Shown here piece after piece: positions 49,367 to 60,967 of a stretch of 64,000 nt of DNA; the stretch's first letter is position 1; each line of letters begins with the position of its first letter. A program made the translations under genes and the position numbers. The notes beneath the pieces were generated by a model that did not search any database, was not told the origin of the DNA, and saw only the letters and a program-made list of their open reading frames with translations. The stretch covers positions 31,876,879 through 31,940,878 of the forward strand of contig NC_084596.1 in the NCBI RefSeq assembly GCF_033807715.1, written 5' to 3'. Source of the DNA: Cololabis saira (Eukaryota > Chordata > Actinopteri > Beloniformes > Belonidae).

Positions 49367-49391
49367 CTGTGTATGTGTGTGTGTGTATATG

Positions 49392-49430
<39 letters not shown>

Positions 49431-52400
49431 GTATGTGTGTATATGTATAGTGGAAACCCAAGGATAACTCTAGGAGGGGGTTCAGAACAAGGTGCAGCCC
49501 CTTCAAAATGAACAAAAGAGAGAGAGAAAAAAACACAACTCTTGAAAATAGCAGGATTTAAAAAAAAAAAGAGAATGTTTTCAAAAGTTCCTGAACTGAA
49601 GCATGTAGCATCAGGGGTGGGAGTGTATTGACTGATTTTAGGTCTTTAGTGTTTATAGACAATGTGAGAGATTAAAAAAAAAACAAGACAGCTGGATTCA
49701 TCCTAAAGTGCACTTATTCTTTTTAATGCAACAAATGTGATTGAATGACCTTTATTGGAATATTCTGCAATGGTCAAATCAATCACCTGATCTCATCCCG
49801 ATGAAACTAAAGACAGAAACACAATAAAGAGAAAAATAAAAAGACTACAACAAGCTGCAGGAAACTCCTGACAAATAATCAAAGAGCAGGAAGCCCCCTT
49901 ATGGAGATGTAGACGTTTTTGACTTAAGGTAGTCATTGCTTGTAAAAACTAAACATCATATCCTTGTTAATTTTCTAGTTGTTAAAATATATCATGTTCC
50001 AGTTGCGTCCAGTTTCAAAATTCTTATAATTAATTAAAAAACAGGCTAGCTAAGGGCCCCAACAGATAGCACTGAATCTTTAATCCTCCATCCTGAGGAA
50101 ACAGGAGATGAGAGTGAAGAGAAAAGGATAATTAACAAGGAGTTACAAAAAAAAAAAATCTTTATATATTCCCTTAGGGGATGATGGGAAAGAGATCTTC
50201 AAACTCAGACAGATTAGTCCAAAGATTTCCTGCTACAAGACACAAAAGATTACCATGTTAGTTCCAATAATAATGGCATATAGATACAAGAAGAGTATAG
50301 AGAGCAGAGTGATGAAGAAGTCTCATATGTCATGGAAGGTCCCCCAGCATCGTAGGCCTCTACATGATGACAAAGATGGTTCAGGACACCCGAGCCAGCC
50401 CAAACTATTCGCTTTACCCAAAATAATGAAGCCCAATTTTGAAGGTAGATGCGGTGTCTGCGTCTCCAATTTGCATTGAAAACTCTTAAAATGTAAGTAG
50501 TCATCATTAGATGAAACAAGCCAATCATTTTTCATTTTGACGCAGTTAAAGGCGGTCAGTTATTTCAGAACTGATATACTGCTGAGAAAAACCAGCAAAA
50601 ATAATGGGACAACATAACAGTTATCACACAATTTGCTGCAACTGCTCTAATCTTTAATGCTCAGCCTTTGGGGGGGAAAAAAATACAAAAACAACCCTGC
50701 ATGATATAGAGAGTTTCTGTTTTAAGCATGTGCTCATTATATGTCCACAACTTTGCTGTGATTAAGTGTTTGGGCATAGTGCCGTGAGAGAAGAGACTAA
50801 CCAAATCAAGACTGTAACATCCAGATATTAGCTGCAAATGTTATTTACGGTTCCCTTTTTCTCCGCAGCTGCTCGGTGCTTGTGTCTCAAACTGTGGGAA
50901 AATATTCCACTTGGAAGTTTGCTCCAGAGAGTTTGCCAGTGAAGTCAGTAACGTCTTAAACAAGGTATGTGGCCATCTTCTCTCTCTGGGTATTAATCCT
51001 CATACGCCACATTATTTGCAATTACTCTGTATACTTACATTTTTTCACACTGACACCACCCAGTACAATCAGAAAAGCTGGCTTTGAAATCAATACGTTA
51101 TTTTATTTTATTTTATTTTTAATTTAAGGAAATTCTGTATTTAGATAGGCTTTTGTATCTAGCTTACAAAAATATTAAAAAAATGTGCCTCCAGGGTCAC
51201 CCAAAGGTGTGTGAGAAGCTGAAGGCCCTGATGGTGGAGTGGGCGGAGGACTTCCGCAACGATCCACAGCTCAGTCTGATCTCAGCGATGATCAAGAATC
51301 TACGTGAACAGGGGGTCACTTTTCCCATTGTAGGTTCCCAGGTCAGTCTTTCTGTAGTAGAATGGTTAATCTTTTTTTTTGACTCCAGCCCTCTTACAAT
51401 CTAAGTTTCTCCCAGAAGTTATCTTAATAGACAATGTTGTAATTAAATTGTAAATTTGGCCCATATCCACCCATTTCCTCCCTCCAAGTCATGCATCAGA
51501 GCCATGATTTGCCTAATGCATCATTATCTTTTCACAGGCTGCAGAGCAAGCGAAAGCAAGCCCAGCATTAGTGGCGAAGGATCCCTCAACCTCAACAAAC
51601 AAGAAAGAAGAAGAAGACTTGGCTAAAGGTAAAGAGTAGGGCAGGAAAGATTAACCAATATGGATCAACGCCCAGTTTTAACATTAAACGTATGATTGCA
51701 TCAACTCACTGATTCTTGGCTCAAATAAAATGTGCCATAAATTAGTCAGTGGCCCGATTCTATGTCTAGAAACATTTAAAATTGTTGCAGATCGTACACT
51801 GTCGATGCCAGATTTAGTCTACACCATTATGAAGTCAGCAGTGCATGAAGAAAGTGGATTTTAAACACTATTTAAGCAGTGTGTCCTTAGGTCCATCCTC
51901 CAGGTGCTCCCTGTTATTGTGCGCCATGTAAACACAAATGCAAACTGTTCCACGGCCAGTGCTGAAATTGGTTACAATTAGGGATGCCCCGATACCATTT
52001 TTTTCACACCGAGTACGAGTATTTGCTCCGCCGCCAGGCTGCACACTCACCCGGGGAGCGGGGCGGCTCAACATCTCCCTCTAGAGTCACTAACCAGTAA
52101 CTACAACAACAATGAAGTGGTATCGGTGCGTGATATCGGAGAATTTTTGCGAGTACGAGTATATGAGAGCAGTATCGGCCCTGATACCAGTATCGGTATC
52201 GGGGCATCCCTAGTTACAATACATTTCATATTCTTTATAGATGCAACTTCATCATTCATTTCAAACATGCAAACTTAAATCCATGTAATATTTCCTTATA
52301 AGCATTGCATAGTTTCCAGTTTCCTTAATGATTTACAGATGGTTAAGAATCTCAAGGTGAAACGGGCACTAAGTCATATTTGTCCCTCTTGCGTGCAGCT

Positions 52401-55400
52401 ATTGAGTTGTCGCTGAAGGAGCAACGTCAGCAGCCACAGACCTCCTTGTCGAGCCTTTATCCCAACACCTCCAGCCTCTTGTCCACACACAAGTCCGACG
52501 GCAGGAAAGTCCGCGCCATCTATGACTTTGAGGCTGCAGAGGACAATGAGCTCACCTTTAAGTCGGGAGAAATCATCACTATCCTAGATGACAGGTGGCT
52601 GTTCTTCATGAAATTTCTGCAGTGTTGAAATTTGAAGTATCTGCCAACTGAGGAGCAAAAGAGGAGCATGACTAGTTGAATGAACTACCAGTTACAATAT
52701 AATTAAAATCACTTAAAATACTTTTCAGCACTTAACAACATGTTGTTAAATCTGTTGATCCAAAGTGTTACATCTTGAACAAGACATTTTGTCTGCAGCT
52801 TGTTGAGTTGACAGCCTGAGCTTGTGTTTTAGTGACCCCAACTGGTGGAAAGGAGAAACTTACCAGGGAATCGGGTTGTTCCCCTCCAACTTTGTCACAG
52901 CTGACCTCACAGCAGAGCCTGAGATGAGTGAGTGTATAAATACACACAGAAAAAACTGTACATCCTCTCTTCACTTAAATCATTGCTAATTTTTTTGAAA
53001 GTCCATTTGGCCCTGAGCAATATAGCTCTCTATATCTTGGAAGTGGAAGATACTTTACCACTTATACAACGCAGTGCAGTTACAACGAAAACATAGACAA
53101 GATATTAACGATGGTAAGAGAAGATTTGGTTCTCACATGCATTAAACAGTACAGCTGTACAGGAAACCACTCCAAAGGGTCTGATAGCATTCAGAAGAAT
53201 TTCCTTCTCCTTCAAAGCGCTTCATAAGAATCTTTTTCATATAAAGTCGAACAAAAGGAATTATTTTACTTGTCGTGCTGGTTTAGCAGTATGTGTTACA
53301 TCTTTATGTTCAAATTATATAAGTGTATATATTTATATATCTACACTACCATTCAAAAGTTGGAACACATTTTCCTATACGAATAAATATCTTATGGGAT
53401 ACAGTTAGATTGGAGAGTTGGATACTGAAAATATTTCTTAAAGCAGGTTTAGTATAGTTTTTATTCTTTTGCATGCTGTGTAATGTGCAATTGTTTGCAT
53501 AGAACATACTGCATTTGGTAAATACCAACACCTGCCAATAGTATAGTAGACAGTTTTGAAAACACAAACCCTGTTTTGCTCTCTGGTATGAGAGAAAGAC
53601 CGTGTAGCACCAACACAAGCCAACAAGTTAATGCACAGCTGTATGTGCAGCTTTTTCTTTTCATTAGTGTAAACTCCTTCATCCGTGTTTTGTTTTTTAT
53701 TGTGCTATTTTTTCTTTGTCAGCAGATAACACAAACTTTACAATCAAGCAATCTGAGAACTTTTAGTCATTAGTATCAGGATGTCCGGACCAGTGGGTTG
53801 TGCTTCTTTTTTTTTTTTTTTTCTTGCTTTCTTTTGAAGATTATGGAGTCGGTTTAATCTTAACCTCTTGCATATTTGTTGCTGATCTCTTGATCTTTCT
53901 CGTTGTTTTTCTGCTGTCTCGTCCCATGGACATTTACAGTGAAGACGGAGAAGAAGACAGTCCAGTTCAGTGAGGACATCCAAGTGGAAACCATTGAGCC
54001 TGAGCAGGAGCCTGTTTTTATCGACGAGGTCAGTTTCTTTCTCTGGGCACTTTCTTACTATTTAGTATTTGTTTACTAGTGATATCACAGCATTATTGAT
54101 AAATTAAGACCGTTGTTCTGGTAGAATATTTCAAAGTTATTGCCTCATGACTAGGGGTGGGTATTGCCAAGGACCTCAGGATATGATACACATCACGATA
54201 CTTGAGTCACGATATGATATTGCGATATACACATTTTGCAATATATTGACTTGTTATACATAGTTTGCTGAAAACTGTAAAAGGCATTATGCATCTCAAA
54301 ATCTGAGTTGCACGTACATCAGATTAAAGTGATCATTCATGGAATAAAAACAATGTAATTCAAATCATCCATGCCATTTTATTTTAACTGTACAAGCTAA
54401 AGTTACAACATATTTGCATACGTTTTTCATATTATTTACATAATATGAAATTAACATTAACAATATTATTTAAGCCCATGTATACAATAAAGTTGTACTG
54501 GATTTACAACCCGTCTGAAATATGATTTTATTATTTGAAAAAAAAAATTAAATCGATATTCAAATTTCGAGTATCGACATTGTATCGGACGGCAAAGTAA
54601 CGCGATATATGGCTATATCGATATTTTCCCCCAACCCTACTTAAACATATCAACATATCAAATACAAGCAAACATAAATGGACAAATCATCTCTTTGTAA
54701 AATGAGCCCATCACTTGTAACTTAGCTTTGCTTAAACCTTTTTAGGACAAAATGGACCAGCTATTGCAAATGATTCAAAGTGCAGATCCAACAGACAACC
54801 AGTCAGACAGCGTTGAGTTACTACAGCTGGAAGGTAAGCTGATTTAATACACAAATGTAAATGAAAGTAACACAATCTAGCATGTTTTTAAAGGAAAAAG
54901 GGCCAGACATAAAACCAAAAAACACATATTCTTTTTCTTCAGGTGCCTGTAATCAAATGGGACCCCTCATTGACCAGAAGCTGGAGGATATCGACAGGTG
55001 CATTGCGTAGATGTGATAGGTTTTTGCTCATAGAAAACCACATTTTGCTCGAAGCAGTGAAAAGATCAAGAATTTACAAAAGCCATTGCCAATAATTTGT
55101 TGAATATTTATCGAGGAGACTAACATTTTGAGTATTTGGTGTGTTTATCATCAGGAAACACTCTGAACTGTCAGAGCTGAACGTGAAGGTGATGGAGGCG
55201 TTGTCTTTGTATGCAAAGCTGATGAATGAAGATCCGGTCTATGCTATGTATGCCAAGCTGCAGAGCCAGCAGTACTACATGCAGCAGCCTGCCAGCGCCG
55301 CACAGCAGGTGAGGGACACTCGTCAGGAATGTGACTTTGAAATGTGGAAGTCGATGACTTAAAATCCATAATTGGGAATGTGACTGCCACCAGCCAAATT

Positions 55401-56971
55401 ACACGGATGCCATCTGTACTGATTTCAATTGCAGCTTTTATTTCCCTTACAAGCTTTCTGACACTATTGTTGAATCTTTATCTTCTGAAGTTGGAGTGTA
55501 TAGAGTAAATATAAATATATATAAAAAGTAAATATAAAGTAATAAAGTCTGCCTGCATAACTTGACATAAAATAAATTGTTTTTTGTGCTATGTATGTGA
55601 CAAATCAGTGTTTTTGTGTGAACTGAAGTTAGAAGATAATAGTTTTTAATGATATGTGGGCATATTGACATTTGACATCAGTATTAGGAAAAAAAAAAAA
55701 AAAAAAAAAAGTGAATCCTGGACTTTCTGGAGTAAATCAGAAGACTCAACAGCTCATGAAATCTCTGATTATGACTGCAGGTGTACCCTGGTCCGCCTGC
55801 GTCAGGTTCATACGCCATGGGCAGTCCCGGGGTGCAAGGTTATACTGTTCCTATGGAGCAGCTCCCTGCTGGAGCCCCTATTCCTGGTCAGCCAGCTCCC
55901 AGGTGAGTTTCACATATCAAATACCAGTTTCTTACGCTTACTGCACTCACACTTGCCAAGTTGTACCGCACTGTGCCCTGCCAGAGCGCCATCAACCCTC
56001 CTACTTGATCCCCCCCCCAGTGACCCGTATTTGCATAACTCCACGCTCAATCTTGCTCTCGGCACGACTGCAGATTGTACATACGTCAGCGTGCTGTTAT
56101 ATTTATATATTGTGGCATTTTTGCTAAATCACTGAATCTTAGAGAATCAGCACAATGGAGAAAAAAATATTATTTTAGTACAGCTTTATTGAATGAACAT
56201 AATGTTATTCATAATAGTTTTGGTGGTCAGATACAGCCTTCTCAGATGTTTGAATTTCTGGATTTACAGTTATTTTTTTTAAATAATTTACATGAGGAAC
56301 ACACTCCTTCACATACATGTTCAGCTGCCCGGTGCCCATTAGCTATTCTTCCCACTGTACCAGCGACCAGGAGCTTGAGCACAGAACAGATCACTCACAC
56401 CAGCCAAACGAGCCAGACTTTAGCAGTCTCTCTCGCACAGTACGGTACAGATATCCCAGTGTGACCGCATCAACACTTATTATCATACTCAACATTCTCC
56501 TTAACTTCGGTTTTTGCTTAACACAGTGCCACTAGTTGGGGTGGGGTGTATGGGGTTGGGGTGTATACAATGAAACGTATTTACACAACAGTGACCTTAG
56601 TTTGAGTGAAAGAACACTGTCGCTTTAAGAGACTGATGAAATCACCACTGTCTGAAAAGAGCTTTGTGAATAAAAACTGTGTTTTTGTCGTTTCAACCGG
56701 CTATAGTTAAAGATTCTTTTTCCTCCACTTTCTGCGCAGCGACGTCCACATGTACATGGGTCAGCAGCCAGTTTACAGCGCAGCTCCAGGTGGTATGGCC
56801 CCGCCAGATGTTCAGTCCTACCCAAACCCAGCCAGCGCCACGGGCCCCGCACCATGCACCAATCTCGCAGGGATGACGCACACGGCAAACTACAGCAACC
56901 CCTCCGGCACGAGCATAGCACCTCCCTCAGACCCCCAACATGCTCCCTACTCAGAAAAGGCCTTGTTATAG
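44714..56971 (+). CDS. stam: Signal transducing adaptor molecule (STAM1-type), complete coding span
   Basis: ESCRT-0 subunit. With HGS/HRS it captures ubiquitinated receptors on early endosomes and recruits deubiquitinases; it was first described as a JAK-binding adaptor. Fourteen coding exons join without frame breaks into 521 residues (human STAM 540). Seen in order: VHS domain about 1-145 (starts [16 protein letters not shown]); ubiquitin-interacting motif 172-190 ([16 protein letters not shown]); SH3 214-268 (ALYDF-like AIYDF, NWWKGE, FPSNFV); HRS-binding coiled coil about 300-390; an ITAM-like YAKL-x9-YAKL at 372-388; then a Tyr/Pro/Gln-rich tail. It ends EKALL, like the human SQKALL, which favours STAM over STAM2. 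The start ATG is the family start. The gene sits 1.7 kb after colec12 and 5 kb before tmem236, same strand. Confidence 0.97.
45175..45879. mobile_element. hAT non-autonomous element
   Basis: Ends CAGAGGTGTCAAAGTATT / TTACTTGACACCTCTG; flanks CTGTGGAC and GCTGTGGG are an imperfect 8-bp duplication. Arms are rich in AAGTA/TACTT (AGTAAAAGTA) like the 60968 element. Confidence 0.8.
45896..47190 (-). mobile_element. L2-like LINE, 3' part, split by a hAT element
   Basis: On the minus strand, 46762-46986 keeps the ORF2 C-terminal motif [20 protein letters not shown] then DLNGLGPKY. The 3' tail is at 45896 (complement of CAAGTTTATTTG). Interrupted at 46268-46844 and not full length. Confidence 0.8.
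46268..46844. mobile_element. hAT non-autonomous element
   Basis: Ends CAGGGGTCCCCAAAC / GTTTGGGGACCACTA with flanks AACTCAGG and ACCTAAGG (6 of 8 match, an aged 8-bp duplication). Carries a GCGGGTGCGGGCGGGAGTGG segment also present, inverted, at 38655-38800. Confidence 0.8.
48282..48366 (+). CDS. stam: stam coding exon 2: VHS domain
   Basis: Residues 14-42, [20 protein letters not shown] to SRTG. Acceptor CCTGCAG, donor GTAACT. The Gly42 codon is split 2+1 with exon 3. Confidence 0.96.
48856..48931 (+). CDS. stam: stam coding exon 3: VHS domain
   Basis: Residues 42-67, [20 protein letters not shown] to MQALT. Acceptor GTCGCAG, donor GTAAGT. Confidence 0.97.
49325..49448. repeat. Compound AC/GT/AT microsatellite
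   Basis: (AC)15, then GTGTATGTGTGTGT, (AT)n and TATGTATGTG blocks, in stam intron 3. Confidence 0.95.
49449..50868. other. stam: Rest of stam intron 3
   Basis: AT-rich; no gene or clear element recognised. Confidence 0.6.
50869..50964 (+). CDS. stam: stam coding exon 4: VHS domain
   Basis: Residues 68-99, [20 protein letters not shown] to SNVLNK, the ubiquitin-contacting core of the VHS fold. Phase 0 at both ends, acceptor CTCCGCAG, donor GTATGT. Confidence 0.97.
51195..51341 (+). CDS. stam: stam coding exon 5: end of the VHS domain
   Basis: A 147-nt phase 0-0 exon, residues 100-148, [20 protein letters not shown] to VTFPIVGSQ. Donor GTCAGT. Confidence 0.97.
51538..51628 (+). CDS. stam: stam coding exon 6: linker and start of the ubiquitin-interacting motif
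   Basis: Residues 149-178, [20 protein letters not shown] then [10 protein letters not shown]. The acidic EEED opens the UIM, which is split across the intron to exon 7. Confidence 0.96.
51979..52212. mobile_element. hAT MITE with exact 8-bp target duplication
   Basis: 234 bp, ends TAGGGATGCCCCGATACC / GGTATCGGGGCATCCCTA, flanked by GTTACAAT at 51971-51978 and 52213-52220. Lies in stam intron 6; no coding sequence. Confidence 0.95.
52399..52594 (+). CDS. stam: stam coding exon 7: UIM core and first part of SH3
   Basis: Residues 179-243. AIELSLKEQ contains the invariant Ala and Ser of the UIM helix. After a Ser/Leu-rich spacer, [20 protein letters not shown] begins the SH3 domain. Donor GTGGCT splits Ser244. 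Confidence 0.97.
52833..52927 (+). CDS. stam: stam coding exon 8: second part of SH3
   Basis: Residues 244-275, [20 protein letters not shown] then [12 protein letters not shown]. It carries the Trp pair and the PSNF motif of the ligand groove. Donor GTGAGT. Confidence 0.97.
52928..53939. other. stam: stam intron 8
   Basis: No gene or clear element. Open frames on the minus strand (about 53346-53682) are low-information and overlap in several frames. Confidence 0.6.
53940..54028 (+). CDS. stam: stam coding exon 9
   Basis: Residues 276-305, [20 protein letters not shown] to FIDE, the linker between SH3 and the HRS-binding helix. Donor GTCAGT. Confidence 0.96.
54152..54639. mobile_element. 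hAT-like MITE
   Basis: Ends TAGGGGTGGGTATTG / CCCCCAACCCTA with ATCGATAT/CGATATTT and TATGATATTGCGATAT motifs in the arms. No clear target duplication survives. Fills most of stam intron 9. Confidence 0.65.
54746..54833 (+). CDS. stam: stam coding exon 10: HRS-binding helix
   Basis: Residues 306-334, [20 protein letters not shown] to LLQLE. Acceptor CTTTTTAG, donor GTAAGC. Confidence 0.96.
54943..54997 (+). CDS. stam: stam coding exon 11: HRS-binding helix
   Basis: A short 55-nt exon, residues 335-352, [18 protein letters not shown]. Acceptor TTCTTCAG, donor GTGCAT; Arg353 is split with exon 12. Confidence 0.95.
55155..55308 (+). CDS. stam: stam coding exon 12: coiled coil and ITAM-like motif
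   Basis: Residues 353-404, starting [20 protein letters not shown]. It contains the paired YAKL tyrosine motifs (372-375 and 385-388), the ITAM-like element of STAM proteins. Donor GTGAGG. Confidence 0.96.
55781..55902 (+). CDS. stam: stam coding exon 13: Pro/Gly-rich tail
   Basis: Residues 405-444, [20 protein letters not shown] then [11 protein letters not shown]... Acceptor ACTGCAG, donor GTGAGT. Low-complexity tail corresponding to the human VYAGPPPSGAYLV segment. Confidence 0.93.
55903..56739. other. stam: stam intron 13 with a possible cryptic exon
   Basis: 56330-56460 stays open in two frames. One ([20 protein letters not shown]) has the Ser/Thr/Gln bias of the STAM tail and an AG in the right phase at about 56371, but the possible donor is weak. 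Not needed for an intact protein. Confidence 0.3.
56740..56971 (+). CDS. stam: stam coding exon 14: C-terminal tail and stop
   Basis: Residues 445-521 and TAG. Pro/Gln/Tyr-rich ([14 protein letters not shown]...) and ends PYSEKALL, matching the conserved STAM C-terminus. Acceptor TGCGCAG. Confidence 0.95.
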
Positions 56972-57170
56972 GGCTCCTCTAACTCACAGTTGTCCTCATG
57001 CGTACAGTATTATAGTATACAAACATCCATTAGAACTGATTTACAAAGTTCTTGTAGATTTTTTTTTTTTTTTCTCTCTTCATGGGACACCAGATGGTTG
57101 AAGAACACATACAGCATTAGTAGAGCAACACTGGTATTTGCTGCACTTTGCATTTTATTTGATAGATATA

Positions 57171-57732
57171 CACCAATAAAGCCATAACATTAAATCACAG
57201 AGAGCAGCCTCCTCCAGCAGAAAGGCAGTGGATCTGCCAAAAACCGATGGGAGGGCTTCAAAGAGCAGGACCCGGAGTCCGAGGTGTTCAGCAGGCCTCC
57301 GAACTCCACACATACAAATCTGATGACATCTGTGGGAAGCAAGACGGATCCACAGAGACCCCATCCACAACTAGGGGGTGTCTAGTTCCACGCCTCAAGG
57401 GCACCTCAAGCTTTTCCTGCATGTTTTAGATCCTTCCCCGCTTCAACTCCTGGCTCACTTTAGTGGACCACTGAGAGACTTGTTCAGACCTCCATGATCA
57501 GCTGATGATGATCCAATCAGGTGTTTGGGCGGGGAAACATCTCAGCATGCAGGACGGCGGCCCTCAAGGACCAGAATTGGACACCCCTTGGCCTAAAGGA
57601 TCTATTTCCAACGACACCTTTTTAGATTAGTTTTCTTTTTGGTAACACCCTGACAAGTCAGTACTGTTTTGGCCGCAGGAGTCGGACCTACTCAACATTA
57701 GCCTGATGGTTCAATGTTATGGCTGATTGGTG
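57171..57732. mobile_element. Degenerate TIR MITE in the stam 3' UTR
   Basis: Left CACCAATAAAGCCATAACAT T pairs with right AATGTTATGGCTGATTGGTG. The arms match a widespread CCATAACATTA-type vertebrate repeat. Interrupted by the hAT MITE at 57371-57600. Confidence 0.65.
57371..57600. mobile_element. hAT MITE, diverged relative of 27273-27496
   Basis: Inverted ends CTAGGGGGTGTC / GGACACCCCTTG and the shared inner phrases TTTTCCTGCATGTTTTAGAT and GGCCCTCAAGGACCAGAATT. No clear 8-bp duplication remains, so older than the 27273 copy. Confidence 0.75.
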
Positions 57733-60143
57733 CAAATTTGATATATTTAATCTAGAATTACATCTCACTTCAATGTTAGATGTGTTCATGAGCGTATGAT
57801 TTCAAGACATGACACATGAATCTTAAAATATAAAATAACACATTTGATAATAATGTTGCATTTTCACTCTTCTCATACATTTCTTTATTTGCTCCGATTT
57901 TTAAATACAGACTTACTTTTATTTGGACCAATTCAAGTTTTAGTTAACAATCAAGCCTGGCCACTTGCAAACCTAGATCTGCCAACAATATATATCCAAT
58001 CCGTTTTTGTTGACTAAATCTGACATTTTTTAATTATGTTTTTGTTGTATTGAGAAAAAAACTTGATCTGTTATTTTATTTTATCATTTTTCCAGACATT
58101 TTCTTGAAAATCTTAAGGAAAGAGCTCTGTGATTTGGCACCAAATGAAGTTCTCAACATCACTTTTTTCCCGCCGTACAGAAACAACATGTAACCATGTT
58201 TCAAACTCTGGAGTTCATTTAACTGCATCTGCAGTCTTTGATTATTCAGATTGGTACCAAATCTCATAGTTCTGACCAGTAACGTCCGTGAAAATGATTT
58301 AGAAATGTCGGGTCTGTTTAAAAAAGGCTTTACCAAATGGCTTTGAGTGAACAAGTGTAACTATAGCTACTACATAATGCATATTTAATTAGTATTTGAT
58401 CAAGTGTGAAATAGACAGAGGCGTTTCTACACATCGCTCCAGAGCTACACAGATAATACACACTACAGGCAAGTGGGCAGCAGCGGACACACACACACGC
58501 TGCTAAACTACTTGCTTCACACCTCCTCAGTGGTGCAATTCAATCTACACATTAATTAACCCACTTTGCCTCAACTCTCATCGACTAAAATCAAACGCGT
58601 CGCTTTAAGTGGCACACGAAGAAGGTGTTCACTTACAATTGTTCTTTTTTTTATATATATATATATTTAAGTAAAAATGAGGACTTTTAGCTGAGCTGAA
58701 CATATTGCTACTGCTTCGTTGTTAATTTTTAGATGTACTGAAAACTGCAGCCACTTTGATTTTCTGGAGGGAAAAGAACCAAGACGAACTGAAGCATGCA
58801 CATCACTCTTGTATATACTGTAAGGAAGTTGGGAGTGAAGCCACATGACGACCTCATGAGGTGGGCTGCACGGGGCTGGGCGTTTCTGTCAGCCTTAAAG
58901 CTGAACTCTGCAGTCGCTTCTCCGGTGAATTCAAAAGCGAAGAAACTGAACAGGTTGGGCAAAACGCTCTGTTTCCATCTGAGCTGTCCGTACTGACGTA
59001 CTCGGACCACCGACTTGGCCACGAAGGGGAAAACTTTCTGAATCCTGGTGTCTTTGAAATATCTCTCTAGTCAGCGTTGAAAAATGAATTCTATATTTTT
59101 CTTTTGTTTGTTTTTGGTAGTGCATTATAATTTATATTTTGATTATTGTTATGATGTTTAAAATGGAGAAGCTTTCCAGGATGTATGTATTCAGAGAATA
59201 GAGCAGGGTTTGTGATATTCTCCTTAAACTTAGTTGTTAGTATTCAAATCACTCACATGAGAAGGATGACATTTCTCTCCGTGTTTGATACATGCTTATT
59301 GTACTGTAACGTGAGAACTGACAGAACCCCTTCACCTCACACATCTTAATCCTGTCCTTTTCCCAGAGCTGTCAACACTAAGACAAGTTATACCTGCAGC
59401 AGAACTGAATAATGTTTGGGATGATTGTGGGAAGTTAAAGTCAGGATTTGCAAACAATTCTTAACTCTTAACAACGCTGCCATGCTACACTTTATATGGG
59501 GGAGAGTTGCTCTTTTCAAAAACTGACTGCATCACAAGAAGCTGATGAAACGGCTAAATAAGTCAAGTATAATATTGAATGATTCTACATGAAGGATTTT
59601 TTTAAAGTTTTAACACTGCTGAAGAATAATTTGCAGGTGGGGGCAAATTTCTGTGGCCATCTGGTAAATCTGTGTCCGTTAAATTTCTCTTCAGATTTCT
59701 TGTTTTCAAATGTGCTACTTTCTTGCTGCCTTAAGAAAAATCAAACAACCCCTCAACTTGAGCATGGTACTTGCGAGCCTAAATCCTTCAGAACTTGATT
59801 AAAGCAGCAGTGGACTCTTGAGATGACGAATCAAGTTGTTGCTGCCTTGAGTTAAAAGAGAGCAAAATAATCCTAATCGGTTCATTCGGAGAGGTTTAGA
59901 AGCGTTAAACTAGCAGCTGTTCTGGGACGGTGGCTCATTATTACACGTGATCCAAACAGAGTGTCATGTTTCACCACCATGTAGGACTGCAGCCCTGTTG
60001 TAAATCTTTTCTTTTTGTACAGGATCAAGATGCTGCTGCTTCTTATCAGTTTTTGAACCGATGTTCTTGTAAAGGCTCTGTCTGAACTTGTACCCTGCTG
60101 TTTCTATGTGTTATTTTAACCATACTTATTAATTGGTAATCAC

Positions 60144-60149
60144 AATAAA
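60144..60149 (+). terminator. stam: Probable stam polyadenylation signal
   Basis: AATAAA at the end of the AT-rich 3' flank, 3.2 kb after the stop. Chosen because the only earlier signal lies in a repeat. Confidence 0.45.
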
Positions 60150-60489
60150 ACCAGGCCAAATGTACAGATGAATATGCTTGGCTTCACTCTGCTTCATTGT
60201 TCACTTTCATGCTTGGTTAGTCAAATCAGAGAGCAACTGTTGTTAAGTGCAGTATGAAAAAAGAAATATGATAAAGGAGGCCAAACACATCCTGACTTTT
60301 TTTTTTTTTTTACACTTATATGCAATCTATATTATTCATGTACCTTTAAAACTGATTATCTAATTTGTTTCTGTTCATGAGAATTCCTAAATTAGCAACA
60401 TTGACATAATTCAAGTTTCACATTATGCTGGGTTGCTACAAATGAACTCAAACTTCAGATTGGAAGCAGGAACAGTGTTTTATGTATTT

Positions 60490-60490
60490 G

Positions 60491-60527
<37 letters not shown>

Positions 60528-60562
60528 TCCAAATTTAGCAATAAAATGTGCCAGTTTCCAAG

Positions 60563-60634
<72 letters not shown>

Positions 60635-60645
60635 ATATATGTATG

Positions 60646-60721
<76 letters not shown>

Positions 60722-60736
60722 GTGTGTGTGTGTGTA
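60490..60736. repeat. TA/TG compound microsatellite containing a 40-bp direct repeat
   Basis: Blocks of (TA)n and (TG)n. An identical 40-bp unit starting TCCAAATTTAGCAATAAAAT is at 60528-60567 and again at 60738-60777, each preceded by a (TA)n(TG)n block. Confidence 0.9.
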
Positions 60737-60967
60737 ATCCAAATTTAGCAATAAAATGTGCCAGTTTCCAAGTATTACATGTTATTGTTTTGATATCAGA
60801 GAGATTTCAGGAGTTTTAAAGCTCCTCCTATTGTGCAAACATATTCACAATAGGTGGCGTTATAAGAATTTGTCTTATTTTTCTGCAGTTTTAACATTAG
60901 CATACATTCATACAAAAGATTTTTATAGTGCTAATGTATATTGTTGCTCATATGTACAACAAACATG

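Larger units (their letters stand above)
56972..60165 (+). other. stam: stam 3' untranslated region (probable extent)
   Basis: No coding sequence was recognised here. The best polyadenylation signal is AATAAA at 60144. An earlier AATAAA at 57174 lies inside the arm of an inserted repeat (57171-57732) and may give a short isoform. The 3.2 kb length is an inference. A degenerate MITE and a nested hAT MITE occupy 57171-57732; the rest (57733-60143) is AT-rich unique-looking sequence. Confidence 0.5.

Noticed and set aside
55656..56135. Two long overlapping + frames around 55656-56135
   Set aside because: Wrong-frame shadows of stam exon 13 joined to intron sequence; the KKKKK start is a poly(A) run.
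57174..57179. AATAAA as the main stam polyadenylation signal
   Set aside because: It lies in the left arm of an inserted MITE, so its presence is explained by the repeat; kept only as a possible alternative.
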